Shown: positions 1 through 8,067 of the stretch, piece after piece
Position numbering within the stretch: position 1 is the stretch's first letter
How the letters are laid out: every line of letters starts with the position of its first letter
Assembly: GCA_036395755.1 (NCBI GenBank)
Contig: DASWCZ010000028.1
Location: 62,001-126,000, forward strand
From: Gp7-AA6 sp036395755
Lineage (GTDB): Bacteria; Acidobacteriota; Thermoanaerobaculia; UBA5066; Gp7-AA6
DNA: 64,000 bases
Direction: 5' to 3'
Position numbers and translations under genes: made by a program
Notes under the pieces: generated by a model
Database searches by the model: none
What the model was told of the DNA's origin: nothing
Seen by the model: only the letters and a program-made list of their open reading frames with translations

Positions 1-965
1 ATGACCGCTTCGGCTCCGGGTGCGACCGTTATCCCGTGGATCGCCGACGCAACGGAATTGCCGGCAGCCCCGCTCGGGAAGAATTCCAGCTGGACCAGAG
101 CCGGACTGCCGGTGGTATTGACGATGCGCAGGTCCGCGACGAACTGCGTGTTGTTCAACCCGGCCGCTTTTCCGACGATCGGGAAGTAAATCGCAAACGC
201 GTACAGTTCGAAGGTCAGCGGGCCGCGGATCGCGCCGTTGGGAAACTCGGCGTTGTGGACGTTCACGTAGAAGTTGAGAGGATTCGTGATTATCTCGTTG
301 CTCAGCGCGTCGCTAGCGGTGAAGCTCCCCGTCGCCACGTTGTTCGGAAACGAGGTGGCCAGCGTGATGACGACCGGGCCGGCCACGCCGGGCGCGCCGC
401 GGTGGATGTGCGAGGCGTTCGGAGCCCCGATCCCCTGCACCAGGATCGCGTAATTGGTCGCCCCTCCCTGGTTGTAGAACACGGCAATTCCGAAGCCGTC
501 GGGATCTCCCGGACCCGGGAATTCGTTCGCTCCCGTCATCACCGAGAAAACGCCCGGAGTGATCTGGCCGCGGATCGCGCCGTTCGGAAACGCGGCATTG
601 TGGACATTCACGTAGAAGCCCCCGGGGTTGCGGCGAATCTCGTCGATCAGGTCGGCGCTCGCCGATGCGACGCCCGTGGCGACGTTGTTCGGGAAGCTCG
701 GGGAGAGCGTGACGACGACCGGCCCCGCGACTCCGGCCGCCCCGCGATGAATGTGCGATGCCGTCGGCGTGGCGATGCCCTGCACCAGGATCGTGAACGA
801 GATCGTCGTCCCTTCGATCCGCAGACCGGCGAGACCGAACCCTCCGGAATCGCCCGGACCGGGAGATTCGTTGGCGCCGGTCAGCTGGGCGATCGCGGTC
901 TGCGCCCTGGCCGCGGAAGCAAGACAGAAAAGAATCACGAGAGCGACGAGAACGGTCTTGCGCAT
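1..965 (-). CDS. Secreted tandem CHRD-domain protein (3' end beyond window)
   Basis: The start ATG at 965 is preceded by AGGAGG at good spacing. The first ~22 residues are a signal peptide (Lys-rich start, hydrophobic core, then Ala-Arg-Ala-Gln). Two CHRD-like repeats follow, at about residues 24-135 and 140-250. Each carries a SHIHRGA motif, a VVxTL..FPNNVATG stretch and a FYVNVHNAxFPNGAIRG motif. After the second repeat the chain changes into a beta-rich segment (about residue 265 on) with a DLRIVNTTGSPA motif, resembling the repeats of the secreted protein at 57695. The frame runs off the left edge after 321 codons, so the C-terminus is unseen. CHRD domains are extracellular immunoglobulin-like folds of unclear function in bacteria. 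The gene lies 160 bp downstream of, and on the same strand as, the TonB-dependent receptor gene. Confidence 0.88.
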   Translation of the reverse strand, partial: MRKTVLVALVILFCLASAARAQTAIAQLTGANESPGPGDSGGFGLAGLRIEGTTISFTILVQGIATPTASHIHRGAAGVAGPVVVTLSPSFPNNVATGVASASADLIDEIRRNPGGFYVNVHNAAFPNGAIRGQITPGVFSVMTGANEFPGPGDPDGFGIAVFYNQGGATNYAILVQGIGAPNASHIHRGAPGVAGPVVITLATSFPNNVATGSFTASDALSNEIITNPLNFYVNVHNAEFPNGAIRGPLTFELYAFAIYFPIVGKAAGLNNTQFVADLRIVNTTGSPALVQLEFFPSGAAGNSVASAIHGITVAPGAEAV

Positions 966-1125
966 GAGTTTCCTCCTGCTTTGTGCTGCCAATTCGATAA
1001 CAGGCTTTGGATCGCGGCAATGGATTTACAAATCCTTTACACCATCCGGGTCGCAAAGCCTCGTCGCCGAGCCCCGCTTCGACTGCCTCCCTGCGTGTCC
1101 TCCGCGTACCTGCCGGGCTCTTTCT

Positions 1126-4092
1126 TTAGAACGTCACCTTCGCGGCGAGCTGAAACGTGCGCGGACCCGACGAGGCGGCGACCGCGGTGCACGGGAGACC
1201 TCCGGCGCACGGCGTCCCGAAGGTCGCCACACGGGTGAGCGTTCCGTTCGCGTAGTTGTAGTAGTTCTCCTGGACTCCGATCAGGTTCGTCCGGTTGAAG
1301 AGGTTGAAGGCCTCGCCGATGAGCTCGAGATTGACCGGCCCGATCGGGATCCGCTTGGCGATCCGCGGATTGAACGAGACCTGCGTCGGAAGACGGAAGC
1401 TGTTCCGGGAGAACCCGGGTGCCCGGTCGTTGCGCGTGTTGCCGTCCCCGTTCAGGTCGCCGTTCACGAGAGCGGAATAGGGCTGGCCGGTCTGGACGAT
1501 GAAAACTCCGGAGAGCGTCCAGCCGGACGTGAGGAAGCCGGAAAAGCCGGAGCCGTGCTCGCCCAAGTCCCAAACGCCGGAGAGCACGACCCGGTGTCGC
1601 GCGTCGAGGTCTCCCGGCGCGTCGTCCGTGGCGAAATCCAGCGGGTCCGAGGCGAACTTGTTGTCGTCCGATCCCTGCGGCACAACCGCGGTGGCGTCCG
1701 GCTTGGTGTCGGTGACCTTCCCGTACGTGTAGGCAAGTCGGGCCGTCCAGTTGTGCGAGAACCGCTTCACGAGCTCGAACGTCAGTCCGTTGTACTTCGA
1801 TTCAGCCGAGCTCTGGAACTCGATGATCCGGGCGAAGTTCGTGAACGGCCGAGCGGTCGAGTACTGCTTGACCATCGCGGTCCCGTTTCCCGCTATCGGC
1901 ACTGCCACGATCGACGCCGGTCCCAGGTTGATGTCGGCCGAGCGCGGCAGATCGTCCCCCTTGACGTAGATATACGAGACCGAGACTCCGATGTCGTTCG
2001 TCAGGGCGCGGTCCACTCCGAAGCTCGCCTGCGTCACTTTCGGGTTCTCGAAATTGCGATCGAACACGAAAATCGTCGGCTTCGGAATCGAAGCTCCGGT
2101 CGGGATCGACGAGAACGTGTTTGGATACGTCGGGACCTGGCTGCCCGTAAACGTGATCGTCTGGACGTTGATCCCGTTGTTCGAGTGCGCCGTGCCGACC
2201 ATGATCCCGGTCGTGCGGCCGTAGAAAATCCCGTAGCCCCCGCGTACGACCGTCCGGCTATCCGTTCCGGGGCTCCACGCGAAACCGAGGCGCGGGCCCC
2301 AGTTGTTCTTGTCCTCGTGGATGCGTCGAGTGTCGAGCCCCGCCGCGGCGAGCTGCGTGTCCGGGTTCCGCACCTCGCCCTGCGCGATCTTCTGGTAGTC
2401 GTACCGAAGACCGAGGTTCAGAGTCAGGTGGGGCGTGACCTGCCACTCGTCGGTCACGAAACCCGCGTAGTCGGTCAGGTCCGGGTGCGTGGTCGCGCCG
2501 GACGTTCCGGGGCCGGCGAACGCCTGAACGTACCGTTCGCCGGCGCCGCTCGGCATGCCGCGCTGGAAGGACGCGATGCTCGCGAACGTGTAGGCCCCGG
2601 AGAAGTTACCCGGAAAGAAGTTGAGGATCTCGTCCCGGTTGTAGTCGACGCCCCCTTTGACCGTATGGCTCCTGAAGAGAAAGGTAACCGTGTCGGCACC
2701 CTGCCACCGCTTGATGGTGGTCTCGCGGGGCGAGAAGAAATTGCGCCCGATCGTCAGGACGAGCGCCCCGGCCTGTCGGATCGTCGCCTCCGGGTTCGCG
2801 CTGTTCGCGGTGCCCGGCTCGCTGTCCTTGGCGTATTGCCCGCGGAGCTCGTTGAACATCCGCTCCGAGAGCGAGCTTGCGAGCGAGCCGCTCAGGGTAT
2901 CGGTTTTCACCAGCGAGTCGCCAGTGTGCTCGAAGGAGTTCTGCGTGCCACCGTTCTCGAATCCCGTCCCGGTGAAGTCCTGGCGGTTGTAGCGGAGCGA
3001 GAAGTGGTGGCTTGAAGAAATCTCGTAGTCGGTCTTGAGCAGAAAGACGTCCTGATCCTGGTTGCGGTCCCAGGATGCGGCGAGCGGGGTCAGCCGCGCG
3101 ATGCCGGCGAGGGTATCCGGGTCCGTCGGCGTCCCCGCTGGGATGTTCAGGACGACCGTGTTCGGCGTCTTGTTTCGCTGCCCGTCGTAGTTCGCGAAGA
3201 AGAACAGCCGGTCTCGCACGATCGGTCCGCCGAGGCTCGCCCCGAACTGATCGAAGTGGTAAGGCGCCTCCGGGCGGTGGTTGATCTCGTCAATGTAATC
3301 GATCGACTTGATGCTCTTGTCCCGGTAGAAGTAGAACGCGCCGCCGTGGAAGTCGTTCGTGCCCGACTTCGTGACGACGTTGATTACGGCGCCGCCCGCG
3401 CGTCCGTACTCCGCGGAGTAGGCGTTCATGTTGACCTGGAACTCCTTCACCGCGTCCTGGCTGAACTGGTAGGGCGCGCGCCCCGATCCCGTGCGGCCGA
3501 GCGCCTGTCCGAAGAATGTGTTGTTGTTGTCGGCGCCGTCCACGACCAGGCTGTTCAGGGTTCCCCGCTGGCCGGCGAAGACGATGTCCCCGAGGCGAGC
3601 TTCGTCGCGCACGACGCCGGGGGTGGAGAGAACGAAGTCGATGAAGTTGCGCCCGTTGGCGGGCAGGTTCGCGATCATCCGTTCGCTGACGACCGAACTG
3701 ACCGCAGACTTCGACGTCTCGATCAGCGGCGCCTCGCTCGAGACCGTCACGGCTGCCTGGACTCCCGCGGGCTCCAGGACGAGCCGGACGTTGGCGTCGC
3801 TGCCGATAGCCACCACGACGTTCGCCACCCGGGCGGCCGAAAACCCGGCGCTCTCGGCTCCGACTTCGTACGTCCCGACCGGCACGATCGGGATCGTGAA
3901 AGTCCCCGCCGACCCAGAGGTCGCGTTCCGGACGGCGCCCGTGTCCACGTTCCGCGCGGTCACGGCAACGTTCGGAATCGCCGCGCCCGATGTATCCACG
4001 ACGGTCCCGCTGATCGAGCCCGTCGTGCTCTGGCCGAGGGCGATCGGAGCGAACGCGATCGCAATCAGAAGGCCGGAGGCGAAGCGGTTCAT
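1126..4092 (-). CDS. TonB-dependent receptor with N-terminal carboxypeptidase-regulatory-like domain
   Basis: An outer-membrane transporter of 988 residues. I chose the ATG at 4092 because a signal peptide follows directly (MNRFASGLLIAIAFAPIALG) and AGAAAGGAAG lies just upstream; the frame is also open 32 codons further upstream, without signal character. Domains in order: signal peptide (1-20), a carboxypeptidase-regulatory-like Ig domain (about 25-105, TTGSISGTVVDTSGAAIPN), a plug region (about 115-270, with DGADNNNTFFG and SAEYGRAGGAVINVVTKSG), then a long beta barrel ending in Phe, as expected for BAM-assembled proteins. This is the OAR/SusC-like architecture that is multiplied in Acidobacteriota. 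The substrate cannot be read from the sequence, and no SusD partner is adjacent. CHRD protein downstream; nth divergent upstream. Confidence 0.93.
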   Translation of the reverse strand: MNRFASGLLIAIAFAPIALGQSTTGSISGTVVDTSGAAIPNVAVTARNVDTGAVRNATSGSAGTFTIPIVPVGTYEVGAESAGFSAARVANVVVAIGSDANVRLVLEPAGVQAAVTVSSEAPLIETSKSAVSSVVSERMIANLPANGRNFIDFVLSTPGVVRDEARLGDIVFAGQRGTLNSLVVDGADNNNTFFGQALGRTGSGRAPYQFSQDAVKEFQVNMNAYSAEYGRAGGAVINVVTKSGTNDFHGGAFYFYRDKSIKSIDYIDEINHRPEAPYHFDQFGASLGGPIVRDRLFFFANYDGQRNKTPNTVVLNIPAGTPTDPDTLAGIARLTPLAASWDRNQDQDVFLLKTDYEISSSHHFSLRYNRQDFTGTGFENGGTQNSFEHTGDSLVKTDTLSGSLASSLSERMFNELRGQYAKDSEPGTANSANPEATIRQAGALVLTIGRNFFSPRETTIKRWQGADTVTFLFRSHTVKGGVDYNRDEILNFFPGNFSGAYTFASIASFQRGMPSGAGERYVQAFAGPGTSGATTHPDLTDYAGFVTDEWQVTPHLTLNLGLRYDYQKIAQGEVRNPDTQLAAAGLDTRRIHEDKNNWGPRLGFAWSPGTDSRTVVRGGYGIFYGRTTGIMVGTAHSNNGINVQTITFTGSQVPTYPNTFSSIPTGASIPKPTIFVFDRNFENPKVTQASFGVDRALTNDIGVSVSYIYVKGDDLPRSADINLGPASIVAVPIAGNGTAMVKQYSTARPFTNFARIIEFQSSAESKYNGLTFELVKRFSHNWTARLAYTYGKVTDTKPDATAVVPQGSDDNKFASDPLDFATDDAPGDLDARHRVVLSGVWDLGEHGSGFSGFLTSGWTLSGVFIVQTGQPYSALVNGDLNGDGNTRNDRAPGFSRNSFRLPTQVSFNPRIAKRIPIGPVNLELIGEAFNLFNRTNLIGVQENYYNYANGTLTRVATFGTPCAGGLPCTAVAASSGPRTFQLAAKVTF

Positions 4093-4261
4093 CGAAGACT
4101 TCCTTTCTGCGATTCCTCGCCGCGGGATCGCGCAGACGGACTCTTTCTCGAATCGTTCCTCTCGGGTTTGGCGAGTCGTAGATACCACCGCCGTCGCAGT
4201 GCGTCAATGCAACGGAAGATGTGCAAGCGGCGGTGAACCGCGCGCGTAGAATCCTCGCCTG

Positions 4262-4966
4262 GTGGCGCGAACGAAGAAAGTTCTGCCGGTCTCGAAGCCC
4301 CGGAGGCGGCCCGCGCTCGAATCGTTCGAGCAGAAGCGGCGCCGCGCCTCCGCCGTTTTCCGCCTTCTCTCGCGCGCGTACCCCGATGCCCGGTGCTCTC
4401 TCGACTACTCGAACCCGCTCGAGCTCCTCGTTGCGACCGTGCTCTCGGCCCAGTGCACCGACGTCCGCGTCAACCTGGTGACGCCCGCGCTCTTCCGCAA
4501 GTACCGGACGGCCGCGGACTACGCCCGCGCGCCGGCCGGGGCCCTCGAGAGCGACATCCGACAGACCGGCTTCTTCAATGCCAAGGCGCGGAGCCTGCGG
4601 CGCGCCGGCGCGGCGATCGCGGCGGAGCACGGGGGACGCGTGCCCGACACGATGGAAGAGCTTGTCGCGCTGCCCGGGGTCGGGCGTAAAACGGCGAACG
4701 TCGTGCTCGGCAATGCATTCGGCAAGGACGAGGGCTTCGTGGTCGATACGCACGTGGCCCGCGTGTCGCGCCGCCTCGGTTTCACGCGCGAGATCGACCC
4801 TGTCCGAATCGAACAGGACTTGAACGCCCTCGTCCCGAAGGGCCGGCGGACGATGGCCGCGCACCGGCTCATCTTTCACGGCCGCCAGATCTGCGTTGCG
4901 CGGCGCCCCCGCTGCGAGATCTGCTCCGTCAACCCTCTCTGCCCGAAGATCGGCGTCTCCCGGTGA
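4262..4966 (+). CDS. nth: Endonuclease III (DNA glycosylase/AP lyase)
   Basis: A 234-residue base-excision repair enzyme that removes oxidised pyrimidines and cleaves the abasic strand. The helix-hairpin-helix is LPGVGRKTANVVLG, with the catalytic Lys, followed by the catalytic Asp in VVDTHVARVSRRLG. The C-terminal [4Fe-4S] ligands are intact with Cys-x6-Cys-x2-Cys-x5-Cys spacing (CVARRPRCEICSVNPLC). The start is GTG at 4262. A TAGAAT hexamer ends 9 nt before it and no Shine-Dalgarno site is visible, so the leader is very short or absent. The N-terminal ~25 residues are basic and longer than in E. coli Nth. The stop overlaps the next start by 4 bp (GTGA), so the two genes are translationally coupled. 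Confidence 0.95.
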   Translation: MARTKKVLPVSKPRRRPALESFEQKRRRASAVFRLLSRAYPDARCSLDYSNPLELLVATVLSAQCTDVRVNLVTPALFRKYRTAADYARAPAGALESDIRQTGFFNAKARSLRRAGAAIAAEHGGRVPDTMEELVALPGVGRKTANVVLGNAFGKDEGFVVDTHVARVSRRLGFTREIDPVRIEQDLNALVPKGRRTMAAHRLIFHGRQICVARRPRCEICSVNPLCPKIGVSR

Positions 4967-5460
4967 AGGTTTACCTCGCGGGTGCCATCGAGCACTCGGC
5001 CGACGGTGGGAGGAAGTGGCGCGAAGACCTCGCTGCCTTCCTGCGGGAGGAGCTCGGCCACCAGGTCTATGACCCCGCCGCCGACGAAAAGAAGAACCTG
5101 ACCGACGAGGAGCTCGCGGGCTTCCGCCGATGGAAGCTCGAGGACGGAGATCGGTTCCGGGAGGTGGTCCGCAAGATCATCGCCTGGGACCTCGACCACA
5201 TCGAAGCCGACACGGACTACCTGGTCGCATTCTGGGATCGCGCCGCCGCAGCCGGAGGCGGAACCGCTGCGGAAGTGACAATCGCTCACCGGCTCGGTAA
5301 GCCGGTCTACCTTCTCCTCGGCATGCCGGCGGCGGAGGCCTCCGGATGGGTCCTCTCCGCCGCAACCGAGGTCTTCGACAGCGTCGGGGCGCTCGAGAGC
5401 CGGCTTCGCGAGCGCTTCGGGCCGACGTCACGAGGGAGGGACTCCGCGGCCGTCCGATAA
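4963..5460 (+). CDS. Nucleoside 2-deoxyribosyltransferase-like protein
   Basis: A 165-residue protein beginning MKVYLAGAIEHSADGGRKWR, the N-terminal strand and loop of the nucleoside 2-deoxyribosyltransferase/DUF4406-type fold. A central acidic stretch (AWDLDHIEADTDYLVAFWD) and a Gly-rich GGGTAAEVTIAHRLGKPVYLL segment match the family pattern in which a Glu serves as nucleophile and the AE motif lies in the active site. The usual family length is 140-170. It starts at GTG, overlapping the nth stop by 4 bp, and is followed 12 bp later by tdk, which fits a role in nucleoside or damaged-nucleotide metabolism. Members of this fold may hydrolyse nucleoside monophosphates rather than transfer bases, so the exact reaction is open. 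Confidence 0.78.
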   Translation: MKVYLAGAIEHSADGGRKWREDLAAFLREELGHQVYDPAADEKKNLTDEELAGFRRWKLEDGDRFREVVRKIIAWDLDHIEADTDYLVAFWDRAAAAGGGTAAEVTIAHRLGKPVYLLLGMPAAEASGWVLSAATEVFDSVGALESRLRERFGPTSRGRDSAAVR

Positions 5461-5472
5461 GATCCGCTTTTC

Positions 5473-6042
5473 ATGGCGCTCGTCAAAACGCAGCTCGGCT
5501 GGATCGAGGTGATCTGCGGCAGCATGTTCTCGGGCAAGAGCGAAGAGCTCATCCGGCGGCTGCGCCGCGTGATCATCGCGAAGCAGCGCGTTCAGATTTT
5601 CAAGCCGACGATCGATTCGCGCTTCTCCGACGCGGAGATCGTTTCCCACAGCGAGATGCGGATGCCGTCGATCTCGGTCGCATCGAGCGAGGAGCTCCTC
5701 GAAAAGGTGGACCACCGGACCGAGGTCATCGGGATCGATGAGGCGCAGTTCTTCGACGCCGGTCTGGTCGGCGTGGCACAGCGGCTGGCCGATCAGGGAA
5801 AGCGGGTGATCGTGGCCGGTCTGGACAAGGACTATCGGGGGGAGCCTTTCGGACCGATCCCCTCTCTGATGGCCGTCGCGGAGGACGTCACCAAGACGCT
5901 CGCAATCTGCATGCGCTGCGGTTCGCCCGCCAACAACACGCAACGCCTGGTCGAGAGCGACGAGCTCGTGGTCGTGGGCGCCCAGGGCATCTACGAAGCC
6001 CGCTGCCGCCGCTGTTTCGAGCCCCCTTCCCGGGCCGAGTGA
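5473..6042 (+). CDS. tdk: Thymidine kinase (type II)
   Basis: A 189-residue salvage kinase that phosphorylates thymidine with ATP. Visible motifs: the P-loop GSMFSGKSEELIRR (about residues 16-29), the Mg-binding DEAQFFD (about 90), and the lasso/zinc region CMRCG with a second Cys pair near the C-terminus (CRRC). The length matches the family. The start ATG at 5473 has no Shine-Dalgarno site. A TAAGAT hexamer overlapping the preceding stop codon ends 9 nt before it, so both read-through from nth and an own short-leader transcript are possible. Third gene of a nth / deoxyribosyltransferase-like / tdk set concerned with DNA bases and deoxynucleosides. Confidence 0.96.
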   Translation: MALVKTQLGWIEVICGSMFSGKSEELIRRLRRVIIAKQRVQIFKPTIDSRFSDAEIVSHSEMRMPSISVASSEELLEKVDHRTEVIGIDEAQFFDAGLVGVAQRLADQGKRVIVAGLDKDYRGEPFGPIPSLMAVAEDVTKTLAICMRCGSPANNTQRLVESDELVVVGAQGIYEARCRRCFEPPSRAE

Positions 6043-6399
6043 CGCCCGATTCCCGCCGTCGTCGCCGGCTCGAACGGCGGGCGGCTCGAAGAAAGCCTCA
6101 AAAAAACGGGTGACAAACCAGTTTTCCGAAACGACGGTGGATAAGTCTGCCGAAATCTCTGTGGAAACCGCGCGAAACCCGCGAAGTTTCGCGGTCGTCG
6201 CTCGGTTTGCACCGACTCCTGTGCGAAGAAACAACTCAATCACCATCAGAGATTTAGCGTAAAGGGAGCGAATTTCAGCGCGGGCCGTCTTGTGACGGGA
6301 AGAGCGTTCATTCTTTTTCCACATGGACAAGCGCTTTTGACGCTTGGACTTAACGACAAATTTACGGGCGGTGAGACTCGCCCGACGTTGGACCTTGGT
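6043..6399. other. Intergenic region with hairpins and DnaA-box-like sites
   Basis: No convincing gene lies between tdk and the mutase gene. The stretch is less GC-rich than its surroundings. It holds an 8-bp inverted repeat at 6052-6081 (CCCGCCGT/ACGGCGGG) just after tdk and an 8-bp hairpin at 6171-6193 (CGCGAAAC/GTTTCGCG). Three sites are close to the DnaA box TTATCCACA: 6136-6144 (8 of 9, minus strand), 6160-6168 (7 of 9, minus) and 6315-6323 (8 of 9, plus). Neither hairpin is followed by a T-run. Confidence 0.5.
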
Positions 6400-6415
6400 C
6401 TAGGTCGTCGGGCGA
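6378..6415 (-). terminator. Inverted repeat across the mutase stop codon, possible terminator
   Basis: TCGCCCGACG at 6378-6387 is perfectly complementary to CGTCGGGCGA at 6406-6415, and an inner ACCT/AGGT pair extends the structure. It spans the stop codon of the methylmalonyl-CoA mutase gene. No U-tract follows on the minus strand, so intrinsic termination is uncertain. Confidence 0.35.
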
Positions 6416-8004
6416 TGTTCCCCGTAGACCGTTTTGAGCCGGGAAACGATCTCTCCCAGGGTCGCCCCGGATTCGACGCCGGCTATCAGGCCCGGCATCA
6501 AGTTGCGGTCTTCGCGCGAATCGCGCTCGAGCGCGGCAAGAGCCGTCGCGACCCGCGCGCCATCGCGCGCGGATCGGAACGCCTGCAGCCGGGCGATCTG
6601 GTCACGCTCGATCTCCGGATCGACCGTCAGGACGGGAGGAGATTCGACGCCATCCTCGCGAAAGGCGTTCATTCCGACCACGATCCGACGCCCTTCCTCG
6701 ATGGACCGCTGCGCCGTATAGGCAGATTCCTCGATCTCGCGCTGTACCCAGCCGCTCTCGATCGCGGCGACCGCGCCGCCAAGGGCGTCGATCTTCTCGA
6801 TCAACTTGCGCGCCCGCTGGCGAACTTCGCGGGTCCACTCCTCGACGAGCGCCGATCCGCCGAGGGGATCCGCGACGTCCGCCACGCCGGTCTCGAACGC
6901 GATCACCTGTTGCGAGCGGAGCGCGAGCCGGGCGGCGCGCTCGGTTGGGAGCGCGAGCGCTTCGTCGGCCGCGTTCGTGTGCAGAGACTGAGTGCCTCCG
7001 AGAACCGCCGAGAGTGCCTGGAGCGCCACCCGGATGACGTTGACGTCGGGTTGCTGCGCGGTGAGCGTCGATCCGGCGGTCTGCGCGTGGAAACGCATCC
7101 GGTGAGAGCGCGGGTCCCGCGCGCCGAAACGGTCCCGCATGATCTCCGCCCAGAGCGACCGCGCCGCGCGGAACTTCGCGACCTCCTCGAAAAAATTGGA
7201 GTGCGCGTTGAAAAAGAACGAGATCCGAGGAGCGAACGAATCGACCGGCAGCCCGCGGCCGACCGCGGCCTCCACGTAGGCAATCCCGTTGGCCAGCGTG
7301 AAGGCAACCTCCTGCACGGCCGTCGCTCCCGCCTCCCGGATGTGGTACCCGGAGATCGAGATGGTGTTCCAGCGCGGAACCTCGCGGCCGCAGAACTCGA
7401 AGATATCGGTCGCGATCTTCAAAGACGGCCGCGGCGGAAAGACGTAGGTGCCGCGCGCCGCATACTCCTTCAACAGGTCGTTCTGGACGGTCCCGGCGAG
7501 CTCCTCCCAAGAGATCCCGCGCTCGCGCGCGACCGCCAAGAGGAGCGCGAGGAGGATGGCCGCCGTCGAGTTGATGGTCATCGAGATCGAGACGCGATCG
7601 AGCGGAAGGCCTTCCGTCAGAATGCGCATGTCTTCGATCGTCGAAATCGCGACGCCGGCCTTCCCGACCTCGCCGCGGGCGAGCGGATCGTCGGAGTCGT
7701 AGCCCATTTGCGTCGGCAGGTCGAACGCAACCGACAGGCCGGTCTGGCCTTGCTCGAGGAGGTAACGGTAGCGCCGGTTCGACTCCTTGGCCGAGCCGTA
7801 ACCCGCGTACTGGCGCATCGTCCAGAGACGGGATCGGTACATCTCGGGCGTCGATCCCCGGGTGTATGGAAACTCGCCGGGAGGAGGCTCTCCGTAGAAC
7901 GGCCGGACTGGAATCCCGGAGGTGGTCTCGTCGGCGGCCGGGGGCTCTCTCCGGCGCTCCGGGCGCTCCGAATCGATCGGCGTGTGCGCCCGTTTCTCCT
8001 TCAC
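6400..8004 (-). CDS. Methylmalonyl-CoA mutase family, large (catalytic) subunit
   Basis: A 534-residue acyl-CoA mutase catalytic domain (TIM barrel). Landmarks are FPYTRGSTPEMYRSRLWTMR, SVAFDLPTQMGYDSDDP, the VSISMTINSTAAILLA strand and RMRFHAQTAGSTLTAQQP, all typical of the separate large subunit in two-subunit B12-dependent mutases. The C-terminal cobalamin-binding domain (DxHxxG) is absent, and no small subunit or MeaB chaperone gene is in the window, so the partner must be elsewhere. It interconverts methylmalonyl-CoA and succinyl-CoA, or a related substrate such as isobutyryl-CoA. I chose GTG at 8004: an AACAAT hexamer sits exactly 6 nt upstream and no Shine-Dalgarno site is suitably spaced. 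An in-frame ATG at 8043 is the alternative. Confidence 0.9.
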   Translation of the reverse strand: MKEKRAHTPIDSERPERRREPPAADETTSGIPVRPFYGEPPPGEFPYTRGSTPEMYRSRLWTMRQYAGYGSAKESNRRYRYLLEQGQTGLSVAFDLPTQMGYDSDDPLARGEVGKAGVAISTIEDMRILTEGLPLDRVSISMTINSTAAILLALLLAVARERGISWEELAGTVQNDLLKEYAARGTYVFPPRPSLKIATDIFEFCGREVPRWNTISISGYHIREAGATAVQEVAFTLANGIAYVEAAVGRGLPVDSFAPRISFFFNAHSNFFEEVAKFRAARSLWAEIMRDRFGARDPRSHRMRFHAQTAGSTLTAQQPDVNVIRVALQALSAVLGGTQSLHTNAADEALALPTERAARLALRSQQVIAFETGVADVADPLGGSALVEEWTREVRQRARKLIEKIDALGGAVAAIESGWVQREIEESAYTAQRSIEEGRRIVVGMNAFREDGVESPPVLTVDPEIERDQIARLQAFRSARDGARVATALAALERDSREDRNLMPGLIAGVESGATLGEIVSRLKTVYGEHRPTT

Positions 8005-8010
8005 GCTTCG

Positions 8011-8016
8011 ATTGTT
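8011..8016 (-). promoter_or_regulatory. -10-like hexamer 6 nt before the mutase start
   Basis: AACAAT on the minus strand ends 6 nt before the GTG at 8004. It is the weakest match in the leaderless-type series seen in this window, since its first base is A. It is back to back with the TACAAT of the divergent gene at 8068. Confidence 0.35.
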
Positions 8017-8055
8017 GCATACCCTCCATGACCCGAAAGTCATACCGCGGGGCTC

Positions 8056-8061
8056 TACAAT
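8056..8061 (+). promoter_or_regulatory. -10 hexamer 6 nt before the PATAN-HDOD gene
   Basis: TACAAT is followed by six nucleotides and then the GTG start at 8068. No Shine-Dalgarno site is present, so transcription would begin at or next to the start codon. Confidence 0.55.
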
Positions 8062-8067
8062 CGCGCA

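Noticed and set aside
751..3015. Long open frame on the plus strand opposite the TonB receptor
   Set aside because: It is Arg/Val/Asp-biased without domains, signal or start site, and lies entirely opposite a well-supported receptor gene. GC-rich codon use gives such antisense frames throughout the window.
6043..6399. Origin of replication
   Set aside because: Three imperfect DnaA-box-like sites are too few, and no dnaA, dnaN, gyrB or parAB lies nearby. Kept only as a low-interest observation.
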